In this document: positions 1-7,006 of the stretch, piece after piece | Position numbering within the stretch: the first letter of the stretch is position 1 | How the letters are laid out: every line of letters begins with the position of its first letter | Assembly (NCBI GenBank): GCA_964435455.1 | Contig: CAYSYH010000009.1 | Span: 1-20,636, forward strand | Source: CAYSYH01 sp964435455 | GTDB lineage: Bacteria; Patescibacteriota; WWE3; 2-01-FULL-39-13; JAACPI01 | DNA length: 20,636 bases | Reading direction: 5' to 3' | Translations under genes and position numbers: made by a program | The notes under the pieces: generated by a model | What the model was told of the DNA's origin: nothing | What the model saw: only the letters and a program-made list of their open reading frames with translations | Databases searched by the model: none

Positions 1-463
1 TATGATTGGTGTTGAGGCTGGGCTTGATAGCAACGGACGCAAAAATCGTGGCGGACATGCAATGGAAAATATAGTGGAAGTGTTTATCAAAGATGTCTGC
101 GAGAAGAATAATTTTAGATACTTAAAAGAAGCTAATGCTGAAAAAATTAAACATGAATTAGGTTATGATGTGCCAGTTGATAAATCATCCCGTCGTTATG
201 ATTTTGTGATAGATAATGGAAAGGAATTATTTATCATTGAAACAAATTTTTATGGTGGAGGTGGCTCAAAATTAAAATCTACGGCCGGAGAATATAGAAA
301 TCTATTTGATGTATTGAATGGAAAATATAAATTTCTTTGGATCACCGATGGTATGGGGTGGAAAACAACGGCAAAGCCGCTTAGGGAGACTTTTGATCAT
401 AACGACTACCTTTTTAATTTAGCAATGTTAGAAAAAGGCATTTTGGAATTTATATTACAATAA
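1..463 (+). CDS. DpnII/MboI-type type II restriction endonuclease, C-terminal part (5' end outside window)
   Basis: The 153 visible residues match the C-terminal half of the DpnII/MboI family, which cleaves unmethylated GATC. I recognise the family-typical run beginning IGVEAGLDSNGRKNRGG, then the nuclease core: YDFVID (Asp67 of the fragment) followed by FIIETNFYGGGGSK, where Glu80 and Asn82 sit where a PD-(D/E)xK enzyme has its E-x-K. An Asn in place of the Lys fits my recollection of this family. Full-length members are near 290 residues, so roughly half lies left of the window; the ATG at 2 is probably an internal Met. The cognate GATC adenine methyltransferase is not visible and should lie upstream. 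It is followed 43 nt later by an OLD-family nuclease. Family assignment is confident; cleavage specificity is inferred. Confidence 0.88.
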   Translation, partial: MIGVEAGLDSNGRKNRGGHAMENIVEVFIKDVCEKNNFRYLKEANAEKIKHELGYDVPVDKSSRRYDFVIDNGKELFIIETNFYGGGGSKLKSTAGEYRNLFDVLNGKYKFLWITDGMGWKTTAKPLRETFDHNDYLFNLAMLEKGILEFILQ

Positions 464-494
464 TCAAGTTGAAAAATAATCTATGAATTGATTT

Positions 495-498
495 AAGG
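495..498 (+). promoter_or_regulatory. Shine-Dalgarno-like AAGG upstream of the OLD-family gene
   Basis: TTAAGG ends 8 nt before the ATG at 507, a normal ribosome-binding-site spacing. This matters because nearly every other gene here lacks such a site, so the defence genes seem to follow a different initiation style. Confidence 0.45.
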
Positions 499-506
499 TC
501 TACAGC

Positions 507-2315
507 ATGAAACTAAAATACATTACTATTCATAATTATAGAGGGATTGATAAATTAGATAAACTGGAAGTTTCTAATCTAAATACATTTGTAGGTAAAA
601 ATGATACGGGAAAATCAATTATTTTGAGAGCGCTAGAGTGTTTTTTTGATACCAAAAAATTTAGTTTAAAAGACATCTTTAGAGGAAAACCCGAAAGTGA
701 TGCAACTAGTATTGAACTTTCTTTTTTGCCAGATGTTGAGGTTGATGATTTTGCTTTAGACTCAAATAAATTAATAACTATTAAGACAGAGTTTCAATTA
801 ATTAACGGCAAAATAAAACCAATAACATATTATCTTTGTTATGATTTTCTTACTGAAAAATATCAAAATCTTTGGAACAAAAAAGAACAAGAATTGAATA
901 AAATTATTTCTGATTTGGGTGAAGAACCAAACAAATCGGGAAGAGGAAAGAAAAATGTTTTAAGAATCGAACAAATCAAAACAATTTTATGTACAGAGGA
1001 TCGGAAGGATACTTATCATGAGTTAGGCAATTTTCTAAAAAATATCGGGAAAGCCTACAACATTAAGCTTCCAGAGTATTCGCTTTTTGATGCAGAACAA
1101 GATTTGAGTATTGAGGCTACAAATTTTCAGTCGCAATTTAAACCAATTATTTCATCATATTTTGAGACAACAAAAGAAAAAACTGCCGAAATTGAAAAAG
1201 GTCTAAGAAACAATCTTGCTATAGAATTTGAGGAGATTAAAAAATACATGTCGAAAAATGTTTCTGGATTAAAAAAAATTAAACCAACCACTGAATTTGA
1301 TTGGTCAAAATCACTCAAAAAATTTGATTTAAACTTAGAATTTGAAGGCGAAAATTTTGATATTCCCATTTCACACAAAGGAACTGGTTTCAAAAGATTA
1401 TTGATGGTTGCTTATTTTGAATACCTAGCAAGTAAGAAGAACGTAGCTAATCAAATTTTCGCTATAGAAGAACCAGAAACATATTTACATCCATCAGCAC
1501 AAGAGGATTTACTTAATTCAATAATTAGAATGTCGGAAAATTCTCAATTTTTTTTAACAACACACTCGCCTGTTTTTGCAGGTGCAACAAATGGAGAAAA
1601 TTCGATTTTAGTTACTAAAGACGATCAAGGAATTTCTCACTACCAAAAAGGTAGGGATGATATCATTGAAAAAATTATAAATGAATTAGGAATTAAACCA
1701 GATTATAATTTATTAAAAAATATTAAGTATCTAATATTTGTCGAAGGAAGAGATGATGTTTACTTTTTAAACGCTTATGCCAAGACTGTTCTTAATAAAG
1801 ATTTAGAAAGAGACCGTATACTTTGTGTTATTGGAGGTGGGGGGTCGTTGAAAAATTATGCTGATTTAAATTTATTTACAAAATTGAAAGGGAATAACTT
1901 GTATTCTGTACTGGTTGATGGTGATGACGGGAAAGATGGCAAAGACAAGTGGTGCCAAAGAATAAAAGCTAGGTGTGAAAGTGATGGTGCTGATTTTAAG
2001 AAGTTAGATAAAAGAGAAATTGAAAATTATTGTCATACAAATAGAATTAAAGAATGCATTATTTCAAGTATAAGAGAAAAAGAGGGAGAAAATTCACAAA
2101 ATCCTAAAATAGAGAAGATCCAGTCTTGCAAAATATTAATAAATGATGATACTGATGTTGAAAAACACTTAAAAGAATTGGAAATATGTAGTGATTTTAA
2201 ATCTGGACTAAACGTTAAGGTTTTTACACATATGACAAAAGACGAGTGGGAGGAAATGGATTCTCAGGCTGAAATTAAGAATTTTATTGAATCGATTTAT
2301 TCAAAGATAAATTAA
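507..2315 (+). CDS. OLD-family ATP-dependent endonuclease (AAA ATPase + Toprim)
   Basis: This 602-residue protein has the two-part layout of OLD (overcoming lysogenization defect) nucleases. The N-terminal ABC/SMC-like ATPase shows Walker A GKNDTGKS (30-37), a signature-like SHKGTGFKRLL (289-299), Walker B IFAIEEPE (317-324) and the TTHSP switch (351-355). The C-terminal Toprim domain shows FVEGRDD (Glu413, Asp416/417), the glycine turn VIGGGGS and VDGDDG (471-475), the expected metal-binding acids. OLD proteins act in anti-phage defence, alone or with partners such as the UvrD-like helicase of Gabija. No such helicase follows here; the only neighbour is the DpnII-type nuclease, so the two may form one defence cassette. 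Start chosen at the ATG preceded by AAGG. The coding region looks intact. Confidence 0.9.
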   Translation: MKLKYITIHNYRGIDKLDKLEVSNLNTFVGKNDTGKSIILRALECFFDTKKFSLKDIFRGKPESDATSIELSFLPDVEVDDFALDSNKLITIKTEFQLINGKIKPITYYLCYDFLTEKYQNLWNKKEQELNKIISDLGEEPNKSGRGKKNVLRIEQIKTILCTEDRKDTYHELGNFLKNIGKAYNIKLPEYSLFDAEQDLSIEATNFQSQFKPIISSYFETTKEKTAEIEKGLRNNLAIEFEEIKKYMSKNVSGLKKIKPTTEFDWSKSLKKFDLNLEFEGENFDIPISHKGTGFKRLLMVAYFEYLASKKNVANQIFAIEEPETYLHPSAQEDLLNSIIRMSENSQFFLTTHSPVFAGATNGENSILVTKDDQGISHYQKGRDDIIEKIINELGIKPDYNLLKNIKYLIFVEGRDDVYFLNAYAKTVLNKDLERDRILCVIGGGGSLKNYADLNLFTKLKGNNLYSVLVDGDDGKDGKDKWCQRIKARCESDGADFKKLDKREIENYCHTNRIKECIISSIREKEGENSQNPKIEKIQSCKILINDDTDVEKHLKELEICSDFKSGLNVKVFTHMTKDEWEEMDSQAEIKNFIESIYSKIN

Positions 2316-2331
2316 AAGAATTTGCCGCCAA

Positions 2332-2348
2332 GCTCGGCGAAGCCGAGC
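2332..2348. repeat. Perfect hairpin 1 (7-bp stem, GAA loop)
   Basis: GCTCGGC (2332-2338) and GCCGAGC (2342-2348) are perfect inverted repeats around GAA, starting 17 nt after the OLD stop codon. The stem is GC-rich in an AT-rich window. No T-run follows it directly; hairpin 2 begins at the next base. Confidence 0.7.
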
Positions 2349-2370
2349 AATCCCGACTTTTGTCGGGATT
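2349..2370. repeat. Perfect hairpin 2 (9-bp stem, TTTT loop)
   Basis: AATCCCGAC (2349-2357) pairs perfectly with GTCGGGATT (2362-2370) around a TTTT loop, abutting hairpin 1. It could act as a transcription barrier after the defence genes, but AGAAAAACTT follows rather than a U-tract, so it is not a classical intrinsic terminator on either strand. A palindromic interspersed element is the other reading. Confidence 0.7.
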
Positions 2371-2504
2371 AGAAAAACTTGAAATCGGGAAGTCCAAAGG
2401 TTGCCTTCCGCGGGGCGGGCTTAAAGGGCGAGGTCTTAAGGGGAATGCCGCCCCCCCGCGAGTTTTATCGGTTTTGGGCGAAATCGGTTCGAATTTTGTC
2501 CAAA

Positions 2505-2532
2505 AGACACCGCCAATTGTATTATGTAGGTA
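2505..2532 (+). other. Candidate Xer/dif-like recombination site (weak)
   Basis: TATTATGTA (2520-2528) matches the spacer/XerD-arm junction I recall for bacterial dif sites such as that of Bacillus subtilis. Taking TTATGTAGGTA (2522-2532) as the XerD arm and ATTGTA as the 6-nt spacer, the XerC arm (2505-2515) is poor. The site sits exactly where composition changes. This is a suggestion only. Confidence 0.2.
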
Positions 2533-2541
2533 ATTTAAAAG

Positions 2542-2593
2542 TTTACACAAGATAGTTTTTCCTTCAAATTGGAATTTTTAACATTTGTGTAAA
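2542..2593. repeat. 9-bp inverted repeat upstream of the topA promoter
   Basis: TTTACACAA (2542-2550) and TTGTGTAAA (2585-2593) are perfect inverted repeats 34 nt apart. A smaller one lies between them (AAATT 2566-2570, AATTT 2573-2577). The right arm ends 12 nt before the predicted topA -35 box, so it may be a regulator site for topA or part of a recombination junction. Confidence 0.5.
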
Positions 2594-2605
2594 TATATTT
2601 ATTTC

Positions 2606-2633
2606 TTGACAATATTTATATCCATTGTTTACT
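2606..2633 (+). promoter_or_regulatory. topA promoter, near-leaderless
   Basis: A perfect -35 box TTGACA (2606-2611) is followed after 16 nt by TTTACT (2628-2633, 4 of 6 to TATAAT), preceded by TG. Transcription would start near 2640, leaving only a few nucleotides before the ATG at 2643. Confidence 0.55.
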
Positions 2634-2642
2634 TTAAATGAT

Positions 2643-4865
2643 ATGAAAGATTTATTAATTGTAGAATCACCTACCAAAGCAAGAACAATAAATAAGTTTT
2701 TAGGCTCTAAATATTTGGTTGTTGCTTCTAAAGGTCATATACGTGATTTGCCTAAAAGTGAATTAGGTGTTGATGTAGATAATAATTATAAGCCTAAATA
2801 TGTAATACCGCCTAAAGCAAAAAAAAATGTAAAAGCTTTAAAAGAAGCTTATAAAAAGGCAAATAAAGTTTATTTAGCTACTGATGAAGATAGAGAAGGT
2901 GAGGCTATAAGTTGGCATATATCTTATATTTTAAAAAATACAAAAGGAACAAAGAAAAAAGACTTATTTAGAATTACGTTTCATGAAATTACAAATGAGG
3001 CTATAGAAAAGGCTTTAAAAAATCCTGGAAAAATAAATACTTATTTGGTAAATGCCCAACAAGCACGAAGAGTTTTAGATAGGCTTGTAGGTTATAAATT
3101 AAGTCCGCTTTTGTGGAAAAAAATACAATTTGGTCTTTCTGCAGGTCGTGTACAAAGTGTTGCGCTCCGATTAATTGTAGAAAGAGAGTTAGAAAGAGAA
3201 AAGTTTAAATCTCAAGATTATTTTTTAATAGAGGGTAGTTTTGAATATAATAACACTGTTTTTAAATCATCTTTATATAGTATTTTAGGGGAAAAACTTA
3301 TACAAAAAAGTAAGGATAAAGAAGGTACTGTAATTTCTAAATTTTTGTTAACTAATGAGGCACATGCGCAAAAAATTTTAAATGACATACAAAGCCAATC
3401 TTATTTTATTAGTAAAGTTGTAAAAAAAGAGAAATCTAGATCTACTTTTCCTCCTTTTACTACGTCGCTTTTGCAACAAGCTGGTAGTAATATGTTAGGT
3501 TTTAGTGCAAAAAGAACAATGCAGGCAGCCCAAAAGCTTTATGAAAAAGGGTTAATTACTTATCACAGAACTGATAGTTTTAATTTAAGTCAAAAATTTT
3601 TGAAAGAGAGTGAAAAATTTATAATTCATAAATTTGGCAAAGAGTATTACCAAAAAAATATATTTAAAAAAAAGGCTAAGGGTGCTCAGGAAGCTCATGA
3701 GGCTATTAGGCCTACTTTTTTAAAAAAAGAACCGTCTACCTTAAAAGCTTTATCCAAAGATGAACAATTTATTTATGAATTAATCTATACCCGTGCTGTA
3801 GCTACCCAAATGTCACCTATAAAATTATTAAGTACATCTGTTGATATATCTTCAAAAAATAATAAATATTTATTTAGAACCACAGGCCAACAGGTTTTGT
3901 TTAAAGGTTGGGCTAAAGCTTATTCACTTTTGAGTTCTTTTAAATATAACCCTTTATCTCAAGACACTATTTTACCCGATTTACAAGAAAATAAAGATAC
4001 TACACTTAAAGAAGTTAAACTTTTAAAAAAGAGTACACAACCTCCTGCGCGTTATAGCGAGGCTTCTTTAATAAAAGTATTAGAGAAATACGGAATAGGG
4101 AGGCCTTCTACTTATGCTCCTACAATATCTACCTTAATTTCCAGAAGATATGTAATAATAGATTCTAAATATTTACTGCCTACTGACTTAGGAAAAGTAG
4201 TTATTAAATTATTATTAGATAATTTTAAAGAAATTATTGATTATGATTTTACGGCCAAAGTAGAAAAAGATTTAGATGAAATAGCACTCGGAAAAAAAGA
4301 TTGGCCAAAGGTAGTAGATGCTTTTTATAAACCTTTTATTAAAAAGGTGGAATCTTCTACAGAATCTTTAAGTAGAAAAGATTATAAGGTTTTAGGTAAA
4401 GCTCCTAAGGATTTAAAATGCCCAAAATGTGGGGGAGGGATGTTAATAAAATTAGGTAGAAACGGTAAGTTTTATACGTGTGCCAACTTTCCGGATTGTG
4501 ATGGACTTAGAGATATGGAGGGGAAAACAGAAGAGGATTATCAAAATAAATCAAAAACAAAAGATTTTAAAAAACTTTATGAGCCTGCCCCAAAAACAGA
4601 AGATGGTCGTGATTACGTATTAAAAAAGGGTAGATTTGGAGAATTTTGGGCACATCCAGATTACCCTAAAGTAAAGCAAACACAGCCTTTAAAATTAAAA
4701 AGGCAAGCTTTAATTAAACTTTATGGTGAGCCCCCAAAAACAGAAGATGGTCGTGATTACGTATTAAAAAAGGGCAGATTTGGAGAATTTTGGTCTCACC
4801 CAGACTATCCTAAAGTAAAAGATATACAAAAAATTAAAAAATCAGATAGCAAAAATACACACTAA
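2643..4865 (+). CDS. topA: DNA topoisomerase I (type IA)
   Basis: This 740-residue enzyme relaxes negative supercoils by single-strand passage. Numbered from the ATG at 2643, the Toprim domain opens at once with LLIVESPTKA (Glu8), and the second acidic motif TDEDREGEA carries Asp81 and Asp83. QQARRVLDRLVGYKLSP and SAGRVQSVALRLIVERE are type IA hallmarks. The catalytic Tyr307 is in LITYHRTDS. One C4 zinc ribbon follows (CPKCGGG ... TCANFPDC). Two near-identical C-terminal modules with the core GRFGEFW(A/S)HPDYPKVK come last; they keep the ribbon fold signature but have His and Val where the cysteines should be. I chose ATG 2643 over an upstream in-frame TTG at 2625, because residue 1 then falls right before the conserved Toprim strand and the TTG lies in the promoter. 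Confidence 0.95.
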   Translation: MKDLLIVESPTKARTINKFLGSKYLVVASKGHIRDLPKSELGVDVDNNYKPKYVIPPKAKKNVKALKEAYKKANKVYLATDEDREGEAISWHISYILKNTKGTKKKDLFRITFHEITNEAIEKALKNPGKINTYLVNAQQARRVLDRLVGYKLSPLLWKKIQFGLSAGRVQSVALRLIVERELEREKFKSQDYFLIEGSFEYNNTVFKSSLYSILGEKLIQKSKDKEGTVISKFLLTNEAHAQKILNDIQSQSYFISKVVKKEKSRSTFPPFTTSLLQQAGSNMLGFSAKRTMQAAQKLYEKGLITYHRTDSFNLSQKFLKESEKFIIHKFGKEYYQKNIFKKKAKGAQEAHEAIRPTFLKKEPSTLKALSKDEQFIYELIYTRAVATQMSPIKLLSTSVDISSKNNKYLFRTTGQQVLFKGWAKAYSLLSSFKYNPLSQDTILPDLQENKDTTLKEVKLLKKSTQPPARYSEASLIKVLEKYGIGRPSTYAPTISTLISRRYVIIDSKYLLPTDLGKVVIKLLLDNFKEIIDYDFTAKVEKDLDEIALGKKDWPKVVDAFYKPFIKKVESSTESLSRKDYKVLGKAPKDLKCPKCGGGMLIKLGRNGKFYTCANFPDCDGLRDMEGKTEEDYQNKSKTKDFKKLYEPAPKTEDGRDYVLKKGRFGEFWAHPDYPKVKQTQPLKLKRQALIKLYGEPPKTEDGRDYVLKKGRFGEFWSHPDYPKVKDIQKIKKSDSKNTH
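4590..4818 (+). repeat. Direct repeat of about 85 bp, period 144, inside topA
   Basis: The segments 4590-4674 and 4734-4818 are nearly identical; the first 41 bases of each match exactly and the rest differ at only a few, mostly silent, positions. They encode the two C-terminal Cys-less ribbon modules. The DNA-level identity points to a recent in-frame duplication or gene conversion. Confidence 0.85.
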
Positions 4866-4878
4866 ATATTGTTAAAAA

Positions 4879-4887
4879 TGCTAAAAT
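4879..4887 (+). promoter_or_regulatory. Extended -10 promoter for the glycan cluster
   Basis: TGCTAAAAT fits the extended -10 consensus TGnTATAAT with one mismatch. It lies 24 nt before the ATG at 4912, just after the topA stop. A TTGTTA at 4869-4874 is too close to be its -35 box. Confidence 0.4.
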
Positions 4888-4911
4888 GTAATAAATAACT
4901 TATTTTTATAT

Positions 4912-5826
4912 ATGGATCTTTCTGTTGTAATATTAAATTACAAATCAAAAGACTTTTTAAAAAAATGCCTAACTTCTTTAGAAAAAGCTTGTAAGCATTT
5001 AAAAAAAAATGGATTTACTTATGAAGTTATTGTTGTAGAAAATGCTAGTGGAGATGATTTAAAACCCTTAAAAAAACAAAAAAAATTGGTTACCTTTAAA
5101 TTAATTGAAAATAAAAAAAATTTAGGCTTTTCAAAAGGTAATAATATTGGAATAAAAGCTTCTAAAGGTAGATATGTTTTATTATTAAATCCCGATACTG
5201 TTGTTGAAGAAAATACTCTTACGGGTATGATAAAGTTTATGGATAATAACCCAAACGTGGGTTTAAGTACTTGCTATGTAGAGTTAGTAAAAACCGGTGA
5301 AATTGATTGGGCTTCACATAGAGGGTTCCCTACTCCTTGGGCTTCTTTTACTTATTATTCTAAGCTTTCCAAAATATTTCCCAAAACTAAATTATTTGGA
5401 CAATACCACCAAACTTGGAAAGATTTAAATACTATACATGAAATAGATAGCCCTGTAGGTGCTTTTTATTTAATTAGAAGAAGAGTTTTAAATCAAGTTG
5501 GCCTTTTAGATGAAGATTATTTTATGTATGCTGAAGATTTAGATTTAGCGTTTAGAATAAAAAAGGCTGGTTATAAGGTTATGTATAATCCAAAATTTAA
5601 AATTTACCATTATAAAGGTGTTAGCAGCGGAATTAAAAAGCATACTTTAAAAGATAGTAAAAATACATTAAAAAATAGAAAGATTATAACAAGTTATTTT
5701 TATGACACTATGATTATTTTTTATAAAAAGCATTATGCTAAAAAGTACCCTTTTTTTATTAATTGGCTTGTTTATTTTGGGATTTTTTTAAAAAAACAAA
5801 TTTCGTTAAGAACTTTAAAAGTTTAG
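4912..5826 (+). CDS. Family 2 glycosyltransferase (rhamnosyltransferase-like)
   Basis: A 304-residue GT2 enzyme that would move a sugar from a nucleotide donor onto a growing glycan at the cytoplasmic face. The GT-A fold is evident: LSVVILNYKS at the start, VVENASGDD (42-49) for nucleotide binding, LGFSKGNNIGI (71-81), LLNPDTVV (91-98) with Asn-Pro-Asp in place of the metal-binding DxD, and YAEDLDLAFRIKKAG (206-220) containing the candidate catalytic acids. This set resembles RfbF/WcaE-like rhamnosyltransferases, but substrate cannot be read from sequence. No membrane anchor. First of four genes in a packed glycan operon; the next starts 1 nt after its stop. Confidence 0.88.
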   Translation: MDLSVVILNYKSKDFLKKCLTSLEKACKHLKKNGFTYEVIVVENASGDDLKPLKKQKKLVTFKLIENKKNLGFSKGNNIGIKASKGRYVLLLNPDTVVEENTLTGMIKFMDNNPNVGLSTCYVELVKTGEIDWASHRGFPTPWASFTYYSKLSKIFPKTKLFGQYHQTWKDLNTIHEIDSPVGAFYLIRRRVLNQVGLLDEDYFMYAEDLDLAFRIKKAGYKVMYNPKFKIYHYKGVSSGIKKHTLKDSKNTLKNRKIITSYFYDTMIIFYKKHYAKKYPFFINWLVYFGIFLKKQISLRTLKV

Positions 5827-5827
5827 T

Positions 5828-7006
5828 ATGAGAATAGGTTTTGATGCTCGTCTTATTAATGAAACTGGGGTAGGGAGGTATATAAAAAATATACTTCCTC
5901 AGATGATAAAACAAAACAAAAAGAACCATTGGGTTGTAACTGTTTGCCCTAGCCAAGAAAAAACATTAAAAAAAATACTTAATAAGTACTTAGATAGGGT
6001 TCTTATTGTTACTGTCAATGCTAGGTGGCATTCTTTAAAAGAACAATTCTTAATCCCCTTTATTTTTTATAAACATAGGGTAGATATTTTACATGTTCCT
6101 TATATAAATGTGCCTATATTTTATTTTAAAAAAATGGCTGTAACAATACATGACTTAACCGTATTAAAATTAAATACTGGAAAATCTTCTACTACATTGC
6201 ATCCCTTTTTGTATAAGTTAAAACGTTTGGGCTATATTATTGCACTAAAAAAAGCCTTGCGTTCTACAATTGTCTTTACTGTATGCAATAGTGTAAAAAA
6301 AGAAATTCTTTTAGAGTTCCCTAAGATAAACCCCTCTAACATACTTGTTGTATATAATGGATTTACAAAATTAAACGTTAGTAATAATAAAAAAATTAAA
6401 AAAACAATACGTGGTAAAAAACCTTATTTTTTTTATGTAGGAAATGCACATCCCCATAAAAATCTAGAGTTTCTTGTAAGCGTTTTAGATGTTTTTTTTA
6501 AACGTTTTCCTCAATATAATTTAGTATTAGCTGGTAGAAAGGATTTTTTTTATAAAAGATTATTAAAAAAAATCCGAACTTTAGAAACAAAAGGTAATTT
6601 TATTTTTGTAAATTCGCCTACAGATTCCGATTTGGGTTTTTTATATAAAAATGCTAACTTAGTTATTTTACCTAGCCTAAAAGAAGGCTTTGGTTTGCAA
6701 ATTTTAGAAGCAATACAATTTAATAAACCTATACTTTGTTCTGATATACCTGTTTATAAAGAGGTTAGTAACAATACTGCTTATTATTTTAATCCTAAAT
6801 CAAGGAGATCTTTTATTTTAAATTTAGGGAAAGCTTTAAAAAATACAAAAAGAGGCATGTTAAAAAAGTACAAAGTGGTCTTAAAAAAATATAATTGGGA
6901 GGATTCTGCAATGGATATATTGCATTATTATACCCTTTTTACTAAAAAAGAAGTGGGTAAATATAGAAAACCTTTAATTTCTAGAATATTTTCAAAAAAT
7001 GAATGA
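5828..7006 (+). CDS. GT4-family glycosyltransferase (GT-B fold)
   Basis: A 392-residue retaining glycosyltransferase. The N-terminus MRIGFDARLINETGVGRYI is typical of GT4 mannosyl- or rhamnosyltransferases. In the C-terminal Rossmann domain, YVGNAHPHKNLEFLV (203-217) is the usual donor-domain opening and KEGFGLQILEAI carries the E-x7-E pair (Glu286, Glu294) that contacts the nucleotide sugar. It ends in TGA and overlaps the next gene by 8 nt, implying translational coupling. It has no Shine-Dalgarno site. Acceptor and donor are unknown; by position it should extend the same envelope glycan as its neighbours. Confidence 0.9.
   Translation: MRIGFDARLINETGVGRYIKNILPQMIKQNKKNHWVVTVCPSQEKTLKKILNKYLDRVLIVTVNARWHSLKEQFLIPFIFYKHRVDILHVPYINVPIFYFKKMAVTIHDLTVLKLNTGKSSTTLHPFLYKLKRLGYIIALKKALRSTIVFTVCNSVKKEILLEFPKINPSNILVVYNGFTKLNVSNNKKIKKTIRGKKPYFFYVGNAHPHKNLEFLVSVLDVFFKRFPQYNLVLAGRKDFFYKRLLKKIRTLETKGNFIFVNSPTDSDLGFLYKNANLVILPSLKEGFGLQILEAIQFNKPILCSDIPVYKEVSNNTAYYFNPKSRRSFILNLGKALKNTKRGMLKKYKVVLKKYNWEDSAMDILHYYTLFTKKEVGKYRKPLISRIFSKNE

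Larger units (their letters stand above)
2291..2533 (+). pseudogene. Possible start-less gene remnant in the GC-rich boundary
   Basis: A frame stays open from after a TGA at 2288-2290 to a TAA at 2531-2533. It has no ATG and overlaps the end of the OLD gene. Its first part reads like a charged amphipathic helix (KLKEFAAKLGEAEQSRLL), the middle is Gly/Pro/Arg-rich, and it ends near SNFVQKTPPIVLCR. It could be the 3' remnant of a transferred gene left beside the defence module, or simply GC-rich DNA that lacks stops. I do not recognise a family. Confidence 0.2.
2316..2605. other. Non-genic, partly GC-rich boundary between defence module and core genes
   Basis: No convincing gene lies here. From about 2324 to 2515 the DNA is far richer in G and C than anything else in the window, including a C-run at 2451-2457 and an imperfect long stem (CGCGGGG at 2409-2415 against CCCCGCG at 2454-2460). 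From about 2516 it returns to AT-rich sequence. The abrupt change suggests a junction between acquired DNA and the native chromosome. Confidence 0.55.

Noticed and set aside
1127..1393. Minus-strand open frame inside the OLD gene
   Set aside because: It lies wholly within a well-supported gene on the other strand and shows no recognisable motif.
2349..2370. Hairpin 2 as a rho-independent terminator
   Set aside because: The stem is good but no T-run follows on either strand, so it is listed as a repeat.
2284..2550. Minus-strand 88-codon open frame across the boundary region
   Set aside because: It overlaps the OLD gene end and the GC-rich palindromic stretch, has no promoter or ribosome site I can see, and its Pro/Arg/Ser-rich translation looks like GC-driven lack of stops.
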